A stretch of DNA of 64,000 bases, from positions 19,653,240 through 19,717,239 of the forward strand of contig NC_058198.1 in the NCBI RefSeq assembly GCF_907165205.1, given 5' to 3'. Made by a program: the position numbers and the translations under genes. Below, in pieces: positions 51,723 through 61,101 of this stretch (its first letter is position 1; each line of letters opens with the position of its first letter). The stretch is from Coccinella septempunctata (taxonomy: Eukaryota; Arthropoda; Insecta; Coleoptera; Coccinellidae). Under the pieces are notes generated by a model. It did not search any database. It was not told the origin of the DNA and was given only the letters and a program-made list of their open reading frames with translations.

Positions 51723-52225
51723 GAAAATATTACGAAACTCATATTAGGTAAGCAAATGTATATCAACTCAGCTTCAGGTCAGTTGTCACTCTTAGGGTGA
51801 CCGGCCACCGAATGGGAAGTTGTGCTAGGCTGAGTGTTTTCAATGCTAAATGACGAGCTGCGTCACTCGATTCGTAGCAAAGATTATAGAGTTAGGAAGA
51901 TGGGAAACGAAGCGACTAAATGTTCGTGAGCGCCATCTGGTGGTTCGGGTGTAAATTGAACTGGGTAAAATGTTAAAGTGAAGGCCATTTCGAAAAGTTA
52001 ATCAGATTTTGGAACGATAGGTTATGCATCTTTGAGGTTATGAAGAATTTATTAATTTACTTTAGAGCTTTGAATGAAGAACCACAGGAAGGAGCATGCC
52101 TAAACTCCCACCACTACGAAGCGGAGAACAAAATCGGCCATCTTGGTCCTCTATATTTGACTCATTGTTTTGGTTGATTTTGGATGTTGTGTGTTTATTG
52201 AATTTATTTATTTATTATATTGAAC
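51723..52225. other. No gene recognised
   Basis: Intergenic sequence that may hold the right end of the CACTA-like element. I could not pair terminal repeats. The stretch just before 52226 could be a promoter or leader for the THAP remnant. Confidence 0.5.
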
Positions 52226-52656
52226 TATGGTTAGTTGTGCATCTTGTGGCTGCTCTCTTACAGCAAAAAGTAAAGATTGTGGTGTAACATTTCACAGATT
52301 AGTATTTTTGCAGTCTATCAAATTTGTAGGTTAGCTAATAAAAACCATAACATTGTCCATAGGCGTAGAATGGGCGAAATAACGTTTTTGATAGCGATTA
52401 CTTTATAATTGGCACAATATAGCTCAACTTAGGAACGAATATTAACACAAACTAGTTTTTTTTTAGTTTTCCTAAAAATGAAAAGCAGAGACAAAAATGG
52501 ATTGATTTTCTGTAGAAGCCTGAATTTATACTCAGATAGAGTAGTGTTTTATGCTCCCATCATTTTGCTGAGAATTGTTTCGATCGAACATCTAGGCTGA
52601 AAGTGAGACTGTTTCCAAATGCTATTCCGACAATTGCAGTGGATCGTTTAAAATAT
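52226..52656 (+). pseudogene. THAP-domain remnant (two exons)
   Basis: Exon 1 (ATG 52226-about 52297): M-V-S-C-A-S-C-G-C-S, ending G-V-T-F-H-R. Exon 2 (about 52472-52656): F-P-K-N-E-K-Q-R-Q-K-W-I-D-F-L, then two stops, then C-S-H-H-F-A-E-N-C-F and L-F-P-N-A-I-P-T-I. Together these are the C2CH zinc finger with the W and the P-T-I box of a THAP domain, with the intron at the same place as in the P-like element at 45.8 kb. The donor of exon 1 is mutated. It may be a host THAP pseudogene or the head of another element. Confidence 0.6.
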
Positions 52657-52868
52657 GTGAGTAACTATTCATAATAATAATAAGAAGTCGTTCAGGCCCA
52701 AAAATTATATTTAAGGGAGAAGTAGATTTTGGTGAAGGCTGTTTATTTAAGCTCAATTCATTTTAGGTGAGGACTTTTAATCCAATGGTTACAAGTTCTG
52801 TGCAAATTAACTAGAAAAAATTGTTGCCTGACAATGAACTCAAAATAAATAACGTTGAAATTATAATT

Positions 52869-52916
52869 CTTTGTAACGTTTCGGAGTCTATATCCGACTC
52901 CTTCATCAGACGAAAA
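52869..52916 (-). ncRNA. Type I hammerhead ribozyme (Penelope terminal region)
   Basis: On the minus strand: stem I TTTCGT pairs with ACAAAG with one mismatch and one G-U; core CTGATGA is canonical; stem II GGAGTC/GACTCC has a 7-base loop; GAAA; a two-base CG stem III; cleavage triplet GTT. It lies just upstream of the Penelope RT frame, antisense to it, as an inverted terminal repeat would. Confidence 0.65.
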
Positions 52917-52927
52917 AATCTACATTT

Positions 52928-53443
52928 AACATTATTACACAAATTGAAAATACCATTGAAGAATTATCAAAAGAAGACCAGGACAACATTCGAGCTAATG
53001 TCACACAAGCTCTAAATACCCATCAGAGACAACTAAGGGGCAAGAAACAGAGACAAAACATGATGAAATCTAACTTCGAAAAAACTAAAACATTTTTGAA
53101 AGCACACAATGATTTACAAGTCATAAGAGCTGACAAGGGAAATAAAATAGTGGTAATAACAAAAACCGAATACAACGAAAAAATGCACGAAATTTTAGAC
53201 GATAATACAACCTATAAACAAATTAAACGAGACATGACAATCACATTGGAGAAAGAAAACAATAGAATTATCAAAGAATGGGAACAAAAGAAATATATAA
53301 CTAAACAAGATGAGAAAACATTATTGACCCATAACAGTAAAATACCAAAAATATATGGGTTACCAAAAGTCCACAAACAAAATATACCACTAAGACCGAT
53401 AGTTTCTTGCATTCAATATCCTTTGTATAAATTATCAAAATAG
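52928..53443 (+). pseudogene. Penelope-like reverse transcriptase N-terminal fragment
   Basis: An unbroken frame reading I-E-E-L-S-K-E-D-Q, then R-A-D-K-G-N-K-I-V-V-I (the conserved pre-RT block), Y-N-E-K-M-H-E-I-L, I-P-K-I-Y-G-L-P-K-V-H-K and P-L-R-P-I-V-S, characteristic of Penelope RT. It stops at 53443, 10 bases before the left end of the pogo element, so the palm and the GIY-YIG endonuclease are missing. Confidence 0.8.
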
Positions 53444-53454
53444 GGTAAAGCATA

Positions 53455-54053
53455 CAGTTGTTGGCACCCTTACGGTCATTGGCACTAATGTTGAATATTC
53501 CAATTTATTAAGAAAAACGTCGCATTTGGTTATGCTTTTGTTCGATCATTAGGAACTGGCAACATCGCTCGAACGATCTCCAGAATCCCAAGAGTGCTCT
53601 TTCAAAGTAGAGTTATTGGCGGGACAGTATGTGTCGAGTGTTCTGGAGCGAACAGATAACAAGGTAAGTCTTAAGAATTTCTTAAGAGAGACTATGTTTA
53701 CTTCACTGGGATTTTCGGCAAATTAATCATTAAAACTTCTGATCTTTTACTCAGTTGATTTGTGATGTTCAAAGGATAAAATTCTGAGCTCATGCATTGT
53801 TTTTTTCCCATTATTCTGAAGAATTCGAGGTGCCAACAACTGTATCACAATAAAAGTGAAAATCAGTAATTGGCCTCTAGTGCCAATGATTGTTTTTACA
53901 GTGATCCCATTTATTTTATTTCGAAACGCATTTGAATGTTGATAATTTTATTTCAAAATAATTCTTATGTTCAAATATGCTGTTTCCACAGTTGTTGGCA
54001 CACTGCCAATGACCATACTTTGAGGGTGCCAATAATTGTATTTTTCATAGAGA
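53455..54053. repeat. Pogo terminal repeat and internal motif copies
   Basis: The terminal TTGTTGGCAC...GGTCATTGGCA motif at 53457-53482 recurs inverted at 53829-53842 (GGTGCCAACAACTG), direct at 53989-54002 (CAGTTGTTGGCAC), and partly at 53871-53893 and 54024-54040. This resembles an array of transposase-binding sites in both orientations. Confidence 0.75.
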
Positions 54054-54871
54054 ATGCCGAAAGTCAGGGAGGGATCAAACTACAACAAAAAATATGACGA
54101 AGAGCTTTTGCAAAAAGCCTTAAGAGAAATAGAGGAAGGGGAAGCAAAGAAAAAAGTTGCCAGAAAATATAATATACCAAGAGCCACATTGCAATTCAGA
54201 TTGAGTAACGAATTTAAGAAAATATCGCATGGTCCCAATCCTATTCTCACCACTGATGAAGAAGAAATGCTCGTTAGGTGGATATCAGACTGCGTAAAAA
54301 AAGGCTTTCCACAAAGAAAAGAAGACTTACAAGCCAGCGTAAAAAACTTTTTGGATGAAAATCCCCGCCCAAATCCATTCAAAGATAATCTTCCTGGAGA
54401 TGGATGGTACAAGAGTTTCTTGCGTCGGCATCCAGTTTTAACTGAACGCCAATCAGAAGGTGTTACACCGTCCAGTGCCAATGTAAGTGAATCAGACATA
54501 AGAGGATGGTTCACAAATATCGAAAACTACCTCAAGGAAAATGATCTGTTTCAAATCTTAGAGGATCCCTCTAGAATTTTTAATGCAGATGAGACAAATT
54601 TTCAACTTTGTCCCAAAACGAAAACTGTTATTGCAAGGATCACGAAATATTTACGAAATCGATCGGGGACAGTCAAAATCTAATATCACTGTACTCTTCA
54701 CCTTCTCTGCTGCTGGCGAAATTACACCTCCAATGTTAGTGCTTCCTTATAAGCGACTTCCAGCAGATATCACCAGAGAAATACCCAAGACATGGGGGGT
54801 AGGTTTGTCGGATAATGGCTGGATGAAAGCCGAAGTTTTCTACGAATATTTGGGCAATGTTTTCTATAAAT
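54054..54871 (+). pseudogene. Pogo-like transposase, N-terminal part
   Basis: ATG at 54054. A psq-type helix-turn-helix (L-Q-K-A-L-R-E-I-E-E-G, V-A-R-K-Y-N-I-P-R-A-T-L), then the CENP-B-type HTH (W-I-S-D-C-V-K-K-G-F-P, G-D-G-W-Y-K-S-F-L-R-R-H), then first catalytic aspartate block I-F-N-A-D-E-T-N-F. Near 54637 a small indel shifts the frame into G-S-R-N-I-Y-E-I, then F-S-A-A-G-E-I-T-P-P-M and S-D-N-G-W-M. At 54871 the 480-bp insertion starts. Confidence 0.82.
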
Positions 54872-55351
54872 TCAATACAAAAAGGAGTACTGTACAGTGT
54901 ACAGCACTCCAATTCAAGCGCCTAACGAGGCGCATCGGAAGAATGAAAAATTAATGGAAACAACAATTCCAAAGGAATTGTCGTTCCAATAATGTGAGTT
55001 AGTCATGAACTATCATAGGAAATCCCAAAGAAGTCGAAAAATTCAAGTGCAACTGTAGACCGGTTTCGGGATCATTTTCCCTCGTCAGTACAGTATAGCA
55101 CTGAATCTCTCGAGCGTAGGATGGTCGTCTTATGCGATCTTGGGACGCCGCTTTGAGATATCTCATCACGATACGCCACCTGTCACGCAAAGGCTGAACC
55201 AAAACCTCACGTTCTCTGCAGACTCCTATAACAGTTCATGGCTCCCAAGTTCAACTACTCCCCGCAGTCATCGAATGTGCAAACATTCATCAAGGACCAC
55301 GGGTGAATTGAGGGGGTTCGCTCACTAAATATAACCATACCCTGGTCCGGG
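54872..55351 (-). mobile_element. 480-bp hammerhead-bearing insertion in pogo gene
   Basis: Flanked by the 9-bp direct repeat TCTATAAAT (54863-54871, 55352-55360). No terminal inverted repeats or tail. The minus strand bears a well-formed type I hammerhead at 55052-55094 and a 67-codon ORF (55202-54999) that I do not recognise. Candidates are a small Penelope-related retroelement or an animal-type retrozyme; neither is proven. Confidence 0.65.
55052..55094 (-). ncRNA. Type I hammerhead ribozyme, all core bases intact
   Basis: On the minus strand: ACTGTA (stem I), CTGACGA core, GGGA...TCCC (stem II, 6-base loop), GAAA, palindromic CCGG in place of stem III, TC as the last bases of the cleavage triplet GTC, then TACAGT closing stem I with 6 perfect pairs. 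The minimal palindromic stem III means efficient cutting would need a dimer, as in Penelope and amphibian-satellite hammerheads. All invariant bases are present. Confidence 0.8.
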
Positions 55352-55359
55352 TCTATAAA

Positions 55360-56282
55360 TAATTGTTGCAAACCAAAACAGTTCTCCCCATTATTTTATT
55401 TGTAGATGGTCATGCAACTCATTTAACTTACAAAGTTAGCGAGCTCTGCAAAAAATTAAATATCATATTAATTTCACTTTATCCTAATTCAACAAGATTG
55501 TTGCAACCTGCAGATGTATCTGCGTTTAAACCTATAAAATCATATTGGAAAAAAGAAGTTCTAGAATGGAGGCGCAGCAATCCGACTTCTGCATTGACTA
55601 GGGAGAAATTGGCTCCCATTTTAGAGAGAGTTTTGAAAAATTTGAAATCCGAAACGATAGTTAACGGATTCCGAGCATGCGGTCTACACCCTTGGTGTCC
55701 AGATGCATTAGACTTCACAAAATGCTTGGGAAACGGAGGAAAAAATGCAGAAAGTGATAGGAAGCACTTAAGAAGAAAAATTAGTTATGACGACTTTAGG
55801 ACAATAGTGGGAGATGAAAGAATAAAGGAGCTGATGCAACTGGAAGGAACTGATGTAACAACTGATGAAGGTAGACTACATGCTATTTTGAAAAAAATTT
55901 GTGAGGAACCGGATGAATCTGAAGTAAGCATAGCAGCAGCTTCAACGATTGGTGAATTTCATACGGAAAGTGAACATTTTCTAGAGATTGGACAAGAGAA
56001 TATCATGGAAATCGAAAGAAGCGATGATCTCTTCGATATTGAAAATATTCCAATAATAAATTATGAGACAATCAATATACCTGGTACCAATGTAATTGGC
56101 ACTTCCTTGAGTCCAACTGCTTCATTTTCAGAAATCTTAACCAATCTAACTTCTGAAGGTAGTATCACCGAAAGCACTATGACTGATGAATATGTACAAC
56201 AAGCAAGAGAAAAACAATCAAATTCTCCCTGCTTGACCAACCAGGTGATGAGTGAATCTATTGAAAAAGTTGACATAAAAGA
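55360..56282 (+). pseudogene. Pogo-like transposase, C-terminal part
   Basis: Open frame resuming Q-T-K-T-V-L-P-I-I-L-F-V-D-G-H (second aspartate), then L-Y-P-N-S-T-R-L-L-Q-P-A-D-V-S (third aspartate), K-S-Y-W-K-K-E-V, V-N-G-F-R-A-C-G-L-H-P-W, and a long acidic tail typical of this family. The DDD triad is complete if 54054-54871 is included. The frame runs without stop across 56282 into unrelated errantivirus-like pol, making an artificial 695-codon ORF. Confidence 0.8.
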
Positions 56283-57429
56283 GGCCTCTTCGAGATTAAT
56301 GCGTTGGAGAATTAAACTAGATGAATTCAACTTTGAGATCAAATATCGAAAAGGTGTTAATAATAACGCGGATGCTCTTTCCAGGATTAAAATCGATGAA
56401 TTTAATATTACAGAAAAAGAACAATTGTTATCAGATTTAGAATCAATAATGCCACAAATATCACATGAAGATCTTAACTTGAGAAAAGAAGATTTCGACG
56501 AATTAATTGCAATTAACCCAGATAAAAATTCAGATGCGGAAACGATACATTCTAACGAAGAAGATCCAATTTTAGAAATTCCCTTCACCGAACGAGCAAT
56601 TAATGCATTCCAATACCAAATTATCATCAAAAGCGGCAATAACTTCAACGTCACCAAAGTAAAATTACATAATCAATCAAAATTTAGGCTAAATGTAACT
56701 ATTTCAGAAGAAAGTCAATTCACACAATTCCTAAAAGAATTCATAGTCCCCGATAAGACATATGGAATTTTCTTCCAGAATAAAAATATCGAAACATCAT
56801 TTATTCAGTATTCCCAAAACCTATTCAATTCAGGAAGTTTCAAGTTTAAAATTTCAAACACTTTGTTGGATGACATAGAAAACGAAGAAGATCAAATGGA
56901 AAAAATCAAACTGTACCATGAAACCAAAACCACACATCGAGGTATTCAAGAAAATGTGGAAAGCCTCAAGAAAAAATTCTATTTTCCGAATATGTTATTG
57001 AAAGTCCAACGTTATGTTAACAGTTGTGACATCTGTCAACGTCAAAAATATGAACGCCAACCAAATAAACTGATCTTCAAACAAAATCCAATCGGTGAAA
57101 AGCCTTTCGAACACTTATACGCTGATACAATCAACATTGCGAAAACGCCCTGTCTAATATTGATCGATTCATTTTCAAGGCATGGACAGTGTTTCATTCT
57201 GAAAAGCAAAACGGCAGCAGAAATCGTAGAATGTATTCGCTATTTCTCTAATCACGGAACTCCTAGGAAAATTACAACAGACAACGGAACGGAATTCAAG
57301 AATGCTTTATTCCAAGAATTCGCATCCATTCATAATATCGAAATTCACTACGTGACCAACTACAATCCTACATCAAATTCCATTGTTGAGAGATTTCACT
57401 CAACTCTAATTGAACAAATCAGGGTCATT
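56283..57429 (+). pseudogene. Errantivirus-like pol: RNase H end and integrase
   Basis: Begins abruptly in the RNase H (S-R-L-M-R-W-R-I-K-L, then N-A-D-A-L-S-R), followed by a variable acidic linker, the H-H-C-C finger (H-E-T-K-T-T-H-R-G...C-D-I-C-Q-R), and the integrase core with D in Y-A-D-T-I, D in T-T-D-N-G-T-E-F and E in S-I-V-E-R-F-H. This organisation is that of the gypsy/17.6-type retroviruses of insects. Protease and RT are missing. The frame is interrupted at 57429 by the 5.7-kb TIR element after a duplicated GGGTCATT and resumes at 63185. Confidence 0.8.
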
Positions 57430-57451
57430 CGAGGGGTGAACCGGTCGTGAA

Positions 57452-57645
57452 TTGTGGTGTACAAATTGTAGGAATTGTTTTGAATTGCCATGAATTGTCA
57501 TGAATTGAATTGAATTGCCAGGAATTGTCATGAATTGTCGTGAATTGCCAGGAATTGTTGAGAATTGTCGTGAATTTTCAGGAATTGTTGTGAATTGTCT
57601 TGAATTTTCGCGAATTGTTTGGAATTGTTATGAATTGCAAAGCAT
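57452..57645 (+). repeat. GAATTG minisatellite, left subterminal
   Basis: About 16 copies of an irregular 10-12 bp unit (T-GAATTG-YC-like). The matching zones at the right side lie at 62535-62660 and 62940-63145. Confidence 0.85.
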
Positions 57646-57725
57646 TTTTTTAAATTATTATGCATCCGCTGACATGTAATTTTTAGTTGTGCAACTTCCT
57701 AGTCTTATAAATGAGTAGCATCTGA

Positions 57726-58103
57726 ATGAGCAGTGAATCTGAATCGACTCGAAATACAGTACATAGGAAAACAAGAAGGAGTATTTTATGCACCGGAGAC
57801 AATAAACTAGACGATAAGATAAAAGGCGCCATTAGGAGAAAATGGATTTACGTGGGAAGAATTGCCGGTTCTGATGTAACAGCTCAAGATGTGAGGAACT
57901 TCCTTTCGAATCTTCCTGGATATGAAACAATTGAAATAAATAAATTAACAACGAAAGGTACAAACTCGGCTTTCAGTATTGGAGTGCCTGAAGGTGAGTT
58001 GTATGAAAAACTTAACGATCCTACTTTCTGGCCTAGTGGTGTAACACTGAGAGAATTCAACTTTACAAATTTTTTTCGAAAACCATTAAATTCAATAGAG
58101 TGA
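57726..58103 (+). CDS. LINE F ORF1, RRM-like C-terminal part
   Basis: A 125-codon frame from ATG 57726 to TGA at 58101. K-W-I-Y-V-G-R-I-A-G-S-D-V-T, then Y-E-T-I-E-I-N-K-L, then N-S-A-F-S-I-G-V and W-P-S-G-V form the strand-helix pattern of the RRM-like fold found in many LINE ORF1 proteins, which bind their RNA. The usual N-terminal coiled coil or finger is absent, consistent with 5' truncation. Its stop overlaps the beginning of the ORF2 frame. Confidence 0.65.
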   Translation: MSSESESTRNTVHRKTRRSILCTGDNKLDDKIKGAIRRKWIYVGRIAGSDVTAQDVRNFLSNLPGYETIEINKLTTKGTNSAFSIGVPEGELYEKLNDPTFWPSGVTLREFNFTNFFRKPLNSIE

Positions 58104-60973
58104 AGAAGAATATTGAACTTTGTCTCTTTCACCAGAATATCCAGGCCATTAGTACTTCACATTTTAAGCTTGAACAGACTTTAATAAAACATAACGTCGA
58201 TTTTTTATGTATTACCGAACATTGGCAGGACAGGGAGGAGATAATGAACTACATTCCTGAAGGATATAAGTTAACATCAGAATATAGCAGAGAGAAAGGT
58301 CATCATGGAGGCTGTGCTATCATCGTCAAAGAAGAATTCCATTATTCAGAGAGAATTGACTTTAAGACTTTCAGTGATTTCGGATCTATCGAGTGCTGTG
58401 CCACACTTGTGACAGTCAGCTCTGAGAAGAAGTTGCTGATAATCTGTGTATATCGGCCTACCACCCGGCCCCTAAGTAAAATCGAGGTTTTCTTCGAAAA
58501 ATTTAATGGAATTCTTGACCAGTGCCTCATGGAAAATATTCCCTTTATAATTGCAGGGGATTTCAATGTTAATATTTTGTCCTCCACAGATGAGACTAAT
58601 ATATTTCTATCTATTCTAGAAACATACAATCTGACGGTGACTAATCGTGAGCCCACTCGTATAACTCCACACTCGGCCACCTGCCTTGATAATGTAATAT
58701 CTAATCTGGAGGGCACTACAACTGTCCAGGAAGAGCATATGGCTGATCACTCGGGGCTTAAATTCATTTTTCAGAATGGACCATTACCTCTTGAGTCAGT
58801 AGTGAAGAAAAAGGTGAGAATATTTAATGACAACACACACCAACATTTTGAATGTCTACTCAAGAAGGCGGACTGGTCTAGTGTTTACCTTCTGCCAGAA
58901 AATAATGTGGATGAAATGTGGAATTCCTTTTCCGAAATTTTCGGCATGATTTATAGTATTGCTTTTCCGGTGAGGACAGTAAACAGGTGCAAGAAAAACA
59001 AATTTCAGAACTCTCCAGAGGTTAAATCATGGAAGCGGTTAGCGGATGCTCTGTTTGTGGTTTCTAGGTATAGACCCGACATGATGGAAAATTATAGATA
59101 TGCAAAATACAGATACGATAAAGCAATTATTTATAATAGACAATTTCATTATAGGAGGATCATTGATGGAGCTGATAATAAATCGAGCGCAGTCTGGAAT
59201 GTCATAAGGCAGATAACCAAGAAGAAGAGGACATCTGATGCCAAACTCCCAGCGCTAAGCGAAGAAGGTAATCTGGCGGAGGCTGCAGATGCATTCAATA
59301 GATTCTTTACGAATCTCCCACCGAGACAAACTGGAGGCCCAGAGGTCAATGTTAACAGCGCTATTCCAGAACGAACACATAAATCCCTCTATCTATTCGA
59401 CGTTACTGAATCAGAAATATTGTCAGTTGTAAAAAATATGAAGAACAAGAATAGTTGTGGTCATGATGGTGTCCCTATGACTGTAATCAAACGACATATT
59501 TCAAATATTTTAAGACCTCTTTGTTATATAATCAACTGTTCTTTCAGGGGCGGCATTTTTCCGGATTCTTTCAAGCTATCACTGGTTAAACCCTGTTATA
59601 AGAAAGGTGACATAAATTTGCTCTCCAACTATAGACCAATCTGCTTAACTACAGCATTTGCTAAGATTTTCGAGAAAGTACTTGCCAAGCGAATTCTGAA
59701 GTTCTTCCAAAAATTTGAAATTTTATCTAGGAAACAACATGGTTTCATCCCGGGGCGCGGCACTGAGACTGCCATTTTCGAGGTCCTATGGCAGATTACA
59801 CTCACTCTCGAGCGAGGAGAGATACCAGCAGGACTCTTTGTTGACCTATCCAAAGCATTTGATTATGTTGACCATAGACGCCTGCTAATGAAGCTGGAGA
59901 GATTTGGTATTAGGGGGTTACCACTCAAGCTTTTTGAAAGCTATCTTGGCAACAGAAGACAGGCTGTCGTTTTGGACTCGCCTGGGGGGCGGCATATGTC
60001 ATCTGAGGCCTCTGTTCTGGAGGGTATCTTTCAAGGCACAATATTGGGGCCGATCCTCTTTGTGGTCTATATCGATGATCTACCCACAAGGATTCAGGAT
60101 GAGAATTTCGTGGTTGATATGCCGGTGCGTCGGGATGCTTGCTTGTTTGCGGATGATACAAATGTCATGGTGAGTGGTGACAATATTGAGACCCTATCAG
60201 AAAACATACGAGAAACAATGCAGCGTATTCAGGGTTGGTGCACGGAAAACAAGTTGAATCTGAATGCAGACAAAACCAACATTGTCATATTTTCTAACAT
60301 TAGAACTAATCTATTATTTCCAGAGAAGATTACACTTGGTGATGGTGAGGTTCCTGTTAATCAGAATACCAAACTGCTAGGCGTAATGATTGAAAGTAAT
60401 CTGGGATGGACGTTGCACTGTGATGCCTTAGTATCCAGGTTGAATTCCGTCATTTATACGTTCAAGATATTGAGAGATCAAGTCGATGTGGATACCTTAA
60501 AAACGGTATACTTCGCAAATTTCCAGTCTCTGCTGGCTTATGGGCTCATATTCTGGGGAGGTGGATCACAGGAGGAACGTGTATTCATTGTACAGAAAAA
60601 GGCACTGCGGACAATGTTTAGAATGAGCTACAGGACATCATGTAGGAACATTTTTAAAGCGCAGAATATTATGACTCTTCCCGGCCTTTATATATACAGA
60701 ACCATGCTTTTTATGCACAAAAATAAGAATTACTTTCAGGATTTTGAAAACACGAATAATACAAGGATAAAGTTCGCATACTTCTTTCCCACTCATAAGT
60801 TATCTCTCACCGAACATAATCCTATGTACACAGCAATAAAACTTTTTAACTTTCTCCCGAAACACATAAGGGACATTAAGGAATACACTACTTTTCGTAA
60901 ATCACTTCACCGACTCATCATGAATATTGAACCTTATTCGATTTCTGAATTTAAGTGCGCCTGTGAGCGCTGA
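58100..60973 (+). CDS. LINE F ORF2 endonuclease/reverse transcriptase
   Basis: A 957-codon open frame overlapping the ORF1 stop by 4 bases. No ATG occurs until codon 49 (58244), so initiation is either at the GTG at 58100, by reinitiation, or by frameshift. The AP-type endonuclease has I-T-E-H-W, I-A-G-D-F-N-V, M-A-D-H-S-G. RT has C-G-H-D-G-V-P, Y-R-P-I-C-L-T, V-D-L-S-K-A-F-D, F-Q-G-T-I-L-G-P (usual V-P-Q-G) and F-A-D-D near residue 682. Then K-L-L-G-V-M and a thumb, ending C-A-C-E-R. All catalytic residues are present; the F-Q-G variation could affect function. Confidence 0.88.
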   Translation: MKKNIELCLFHQNIQAISTSHFKLEQTLIKHNVDFLCITEHWQDREEIMNYIPEGYKLTSEYSREKGHHGGCAIIVKEEFHYSERIDFKTFSDFGSIECCATLVTVSSEKKLLIICVYRPTTRPLSKIEVFFEKFNGILDQCLMENIPFIIAGDFNVNILSSTDETNIFLSILETYNLTVTNREPTRITPHSATCLDNVISNLEGTTTVQEEHMADHSGLKFIFQNGPLPLESVVKKKVRIFNDNTHQHFECLLKKADWSSVYLLPENNVDEMWNSFSEIFGMIYSIAFPVRTVNRCKKNKFQNSPEVKSWKRLADALFVVSRYRPDMMENYRYAKYRYDKAIIYNRQFHYRRIIDGADNKSSAVWNVIRQITKKKRTSDAKLPALSEEGNLAEAADAFNRFFTNLPPRQTGGPEVNVNSAIPERTHKSLYLFDVTESEILSVVKNMKNKNSCGHDGVPMTVIKRHISNILRPLCYIINCSFRGGIFPDSFKLSLVKPCYKKGDINLLSNYRPICLTTAFAKIFEKVLAKRILKFFQKFEILSRKQHGFIPGRGTETAIFEVLWQITLTLERGEIPAGLFVDLSKAFDYVDHRRLLMKLERFGIRGLPLKLFESYLGNRRQAVVLDSPGGRHMSSEASVLEGIFQGTILGPILFVVYIDDLPTRIQDENFVVDMPVRRDACLFADDTNVMVSGDNIETLSENIRETMQRIQGWCTENKLNLNADKTNIVIFSNIRTNLLFPEKITLGDGEVPVNQNTKLLGVMIESNLGWTLHCDALVSRLNSVIYTFKILRDQVDVDTLKTVYFANFQSLLAYGLIFWGGGSQEERVFIVQKKALRTMFRMSYRTSCRNIFKAQNIMTLPGLYIYRTMLFMHKNKNYFQDFENTNNTRIKFAYFFPTHKLSLTEHNPMYTAIKLFNFLPKHIRDIKEYTTFRKSLHRLIMNIEPYSISEFKCACER

Positions 60974-61101
60974 AGCAGATTTTCTTGTTCTCTGGAGTCT
61001 ATCAAGCTATGTAATGTTTTCTTTTGACTTGTTTTCTCTTTATTGTCGTGATGATAATTTGGAAAATAAATGCATATTATTATTATTATTATTATTATTC
61101 A

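Larger units (their letters stand above)
53455..56282 (+). mobile_element. Pogo/Tigger-like DNA transposon, right end lost
   Basis: The left end CAGTTGTTGGCACCC follows TA (53453-53454), as expected for a pogo element. A 600-bp leader holds extra copies of the terminal motif. The transposase follows (54054-54683, then 54638-54871, then 55360-56282), interrupted by a 480-bp insertion at 54872-55351. The right terminal repeat is absent: near 56282 the sequence passes directly into errantivirus-like pol, apparently by a deletion junction. Confidence 0.8.
57702..61101 (+). mobile_element. Non-LTR retrotransposon F with open ORF2
   Basis: A 3.4-kb plus-strand LINE ending in an ATT repeat (61077-61100), flanked by TTCCTA on both sides (57696-57701, 61102-61107). 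ORF1 is short and ORF2 is open. Only about 24 bases precede the ORF1 ATG, so the copy is probably 5'-truncated within ORF1. It is inserted inside the 5.7-kb TIR element. Confidence 0.82.

Noticed and set aside
54999..55202. 67-codon ORF on the hammerhead strand as a known protein
   Set aside because: I could not assign it to a family with confidence, so it is mentioned only inside the insertion entry.
55363..57450. A real 695-residue fusion protein
   Set aside because: The two halves come from unrelated elements, the start codon is TTG, the first half of the pogo gene is separated by an insertion, and the integrase frame ends in a transposon terminus.
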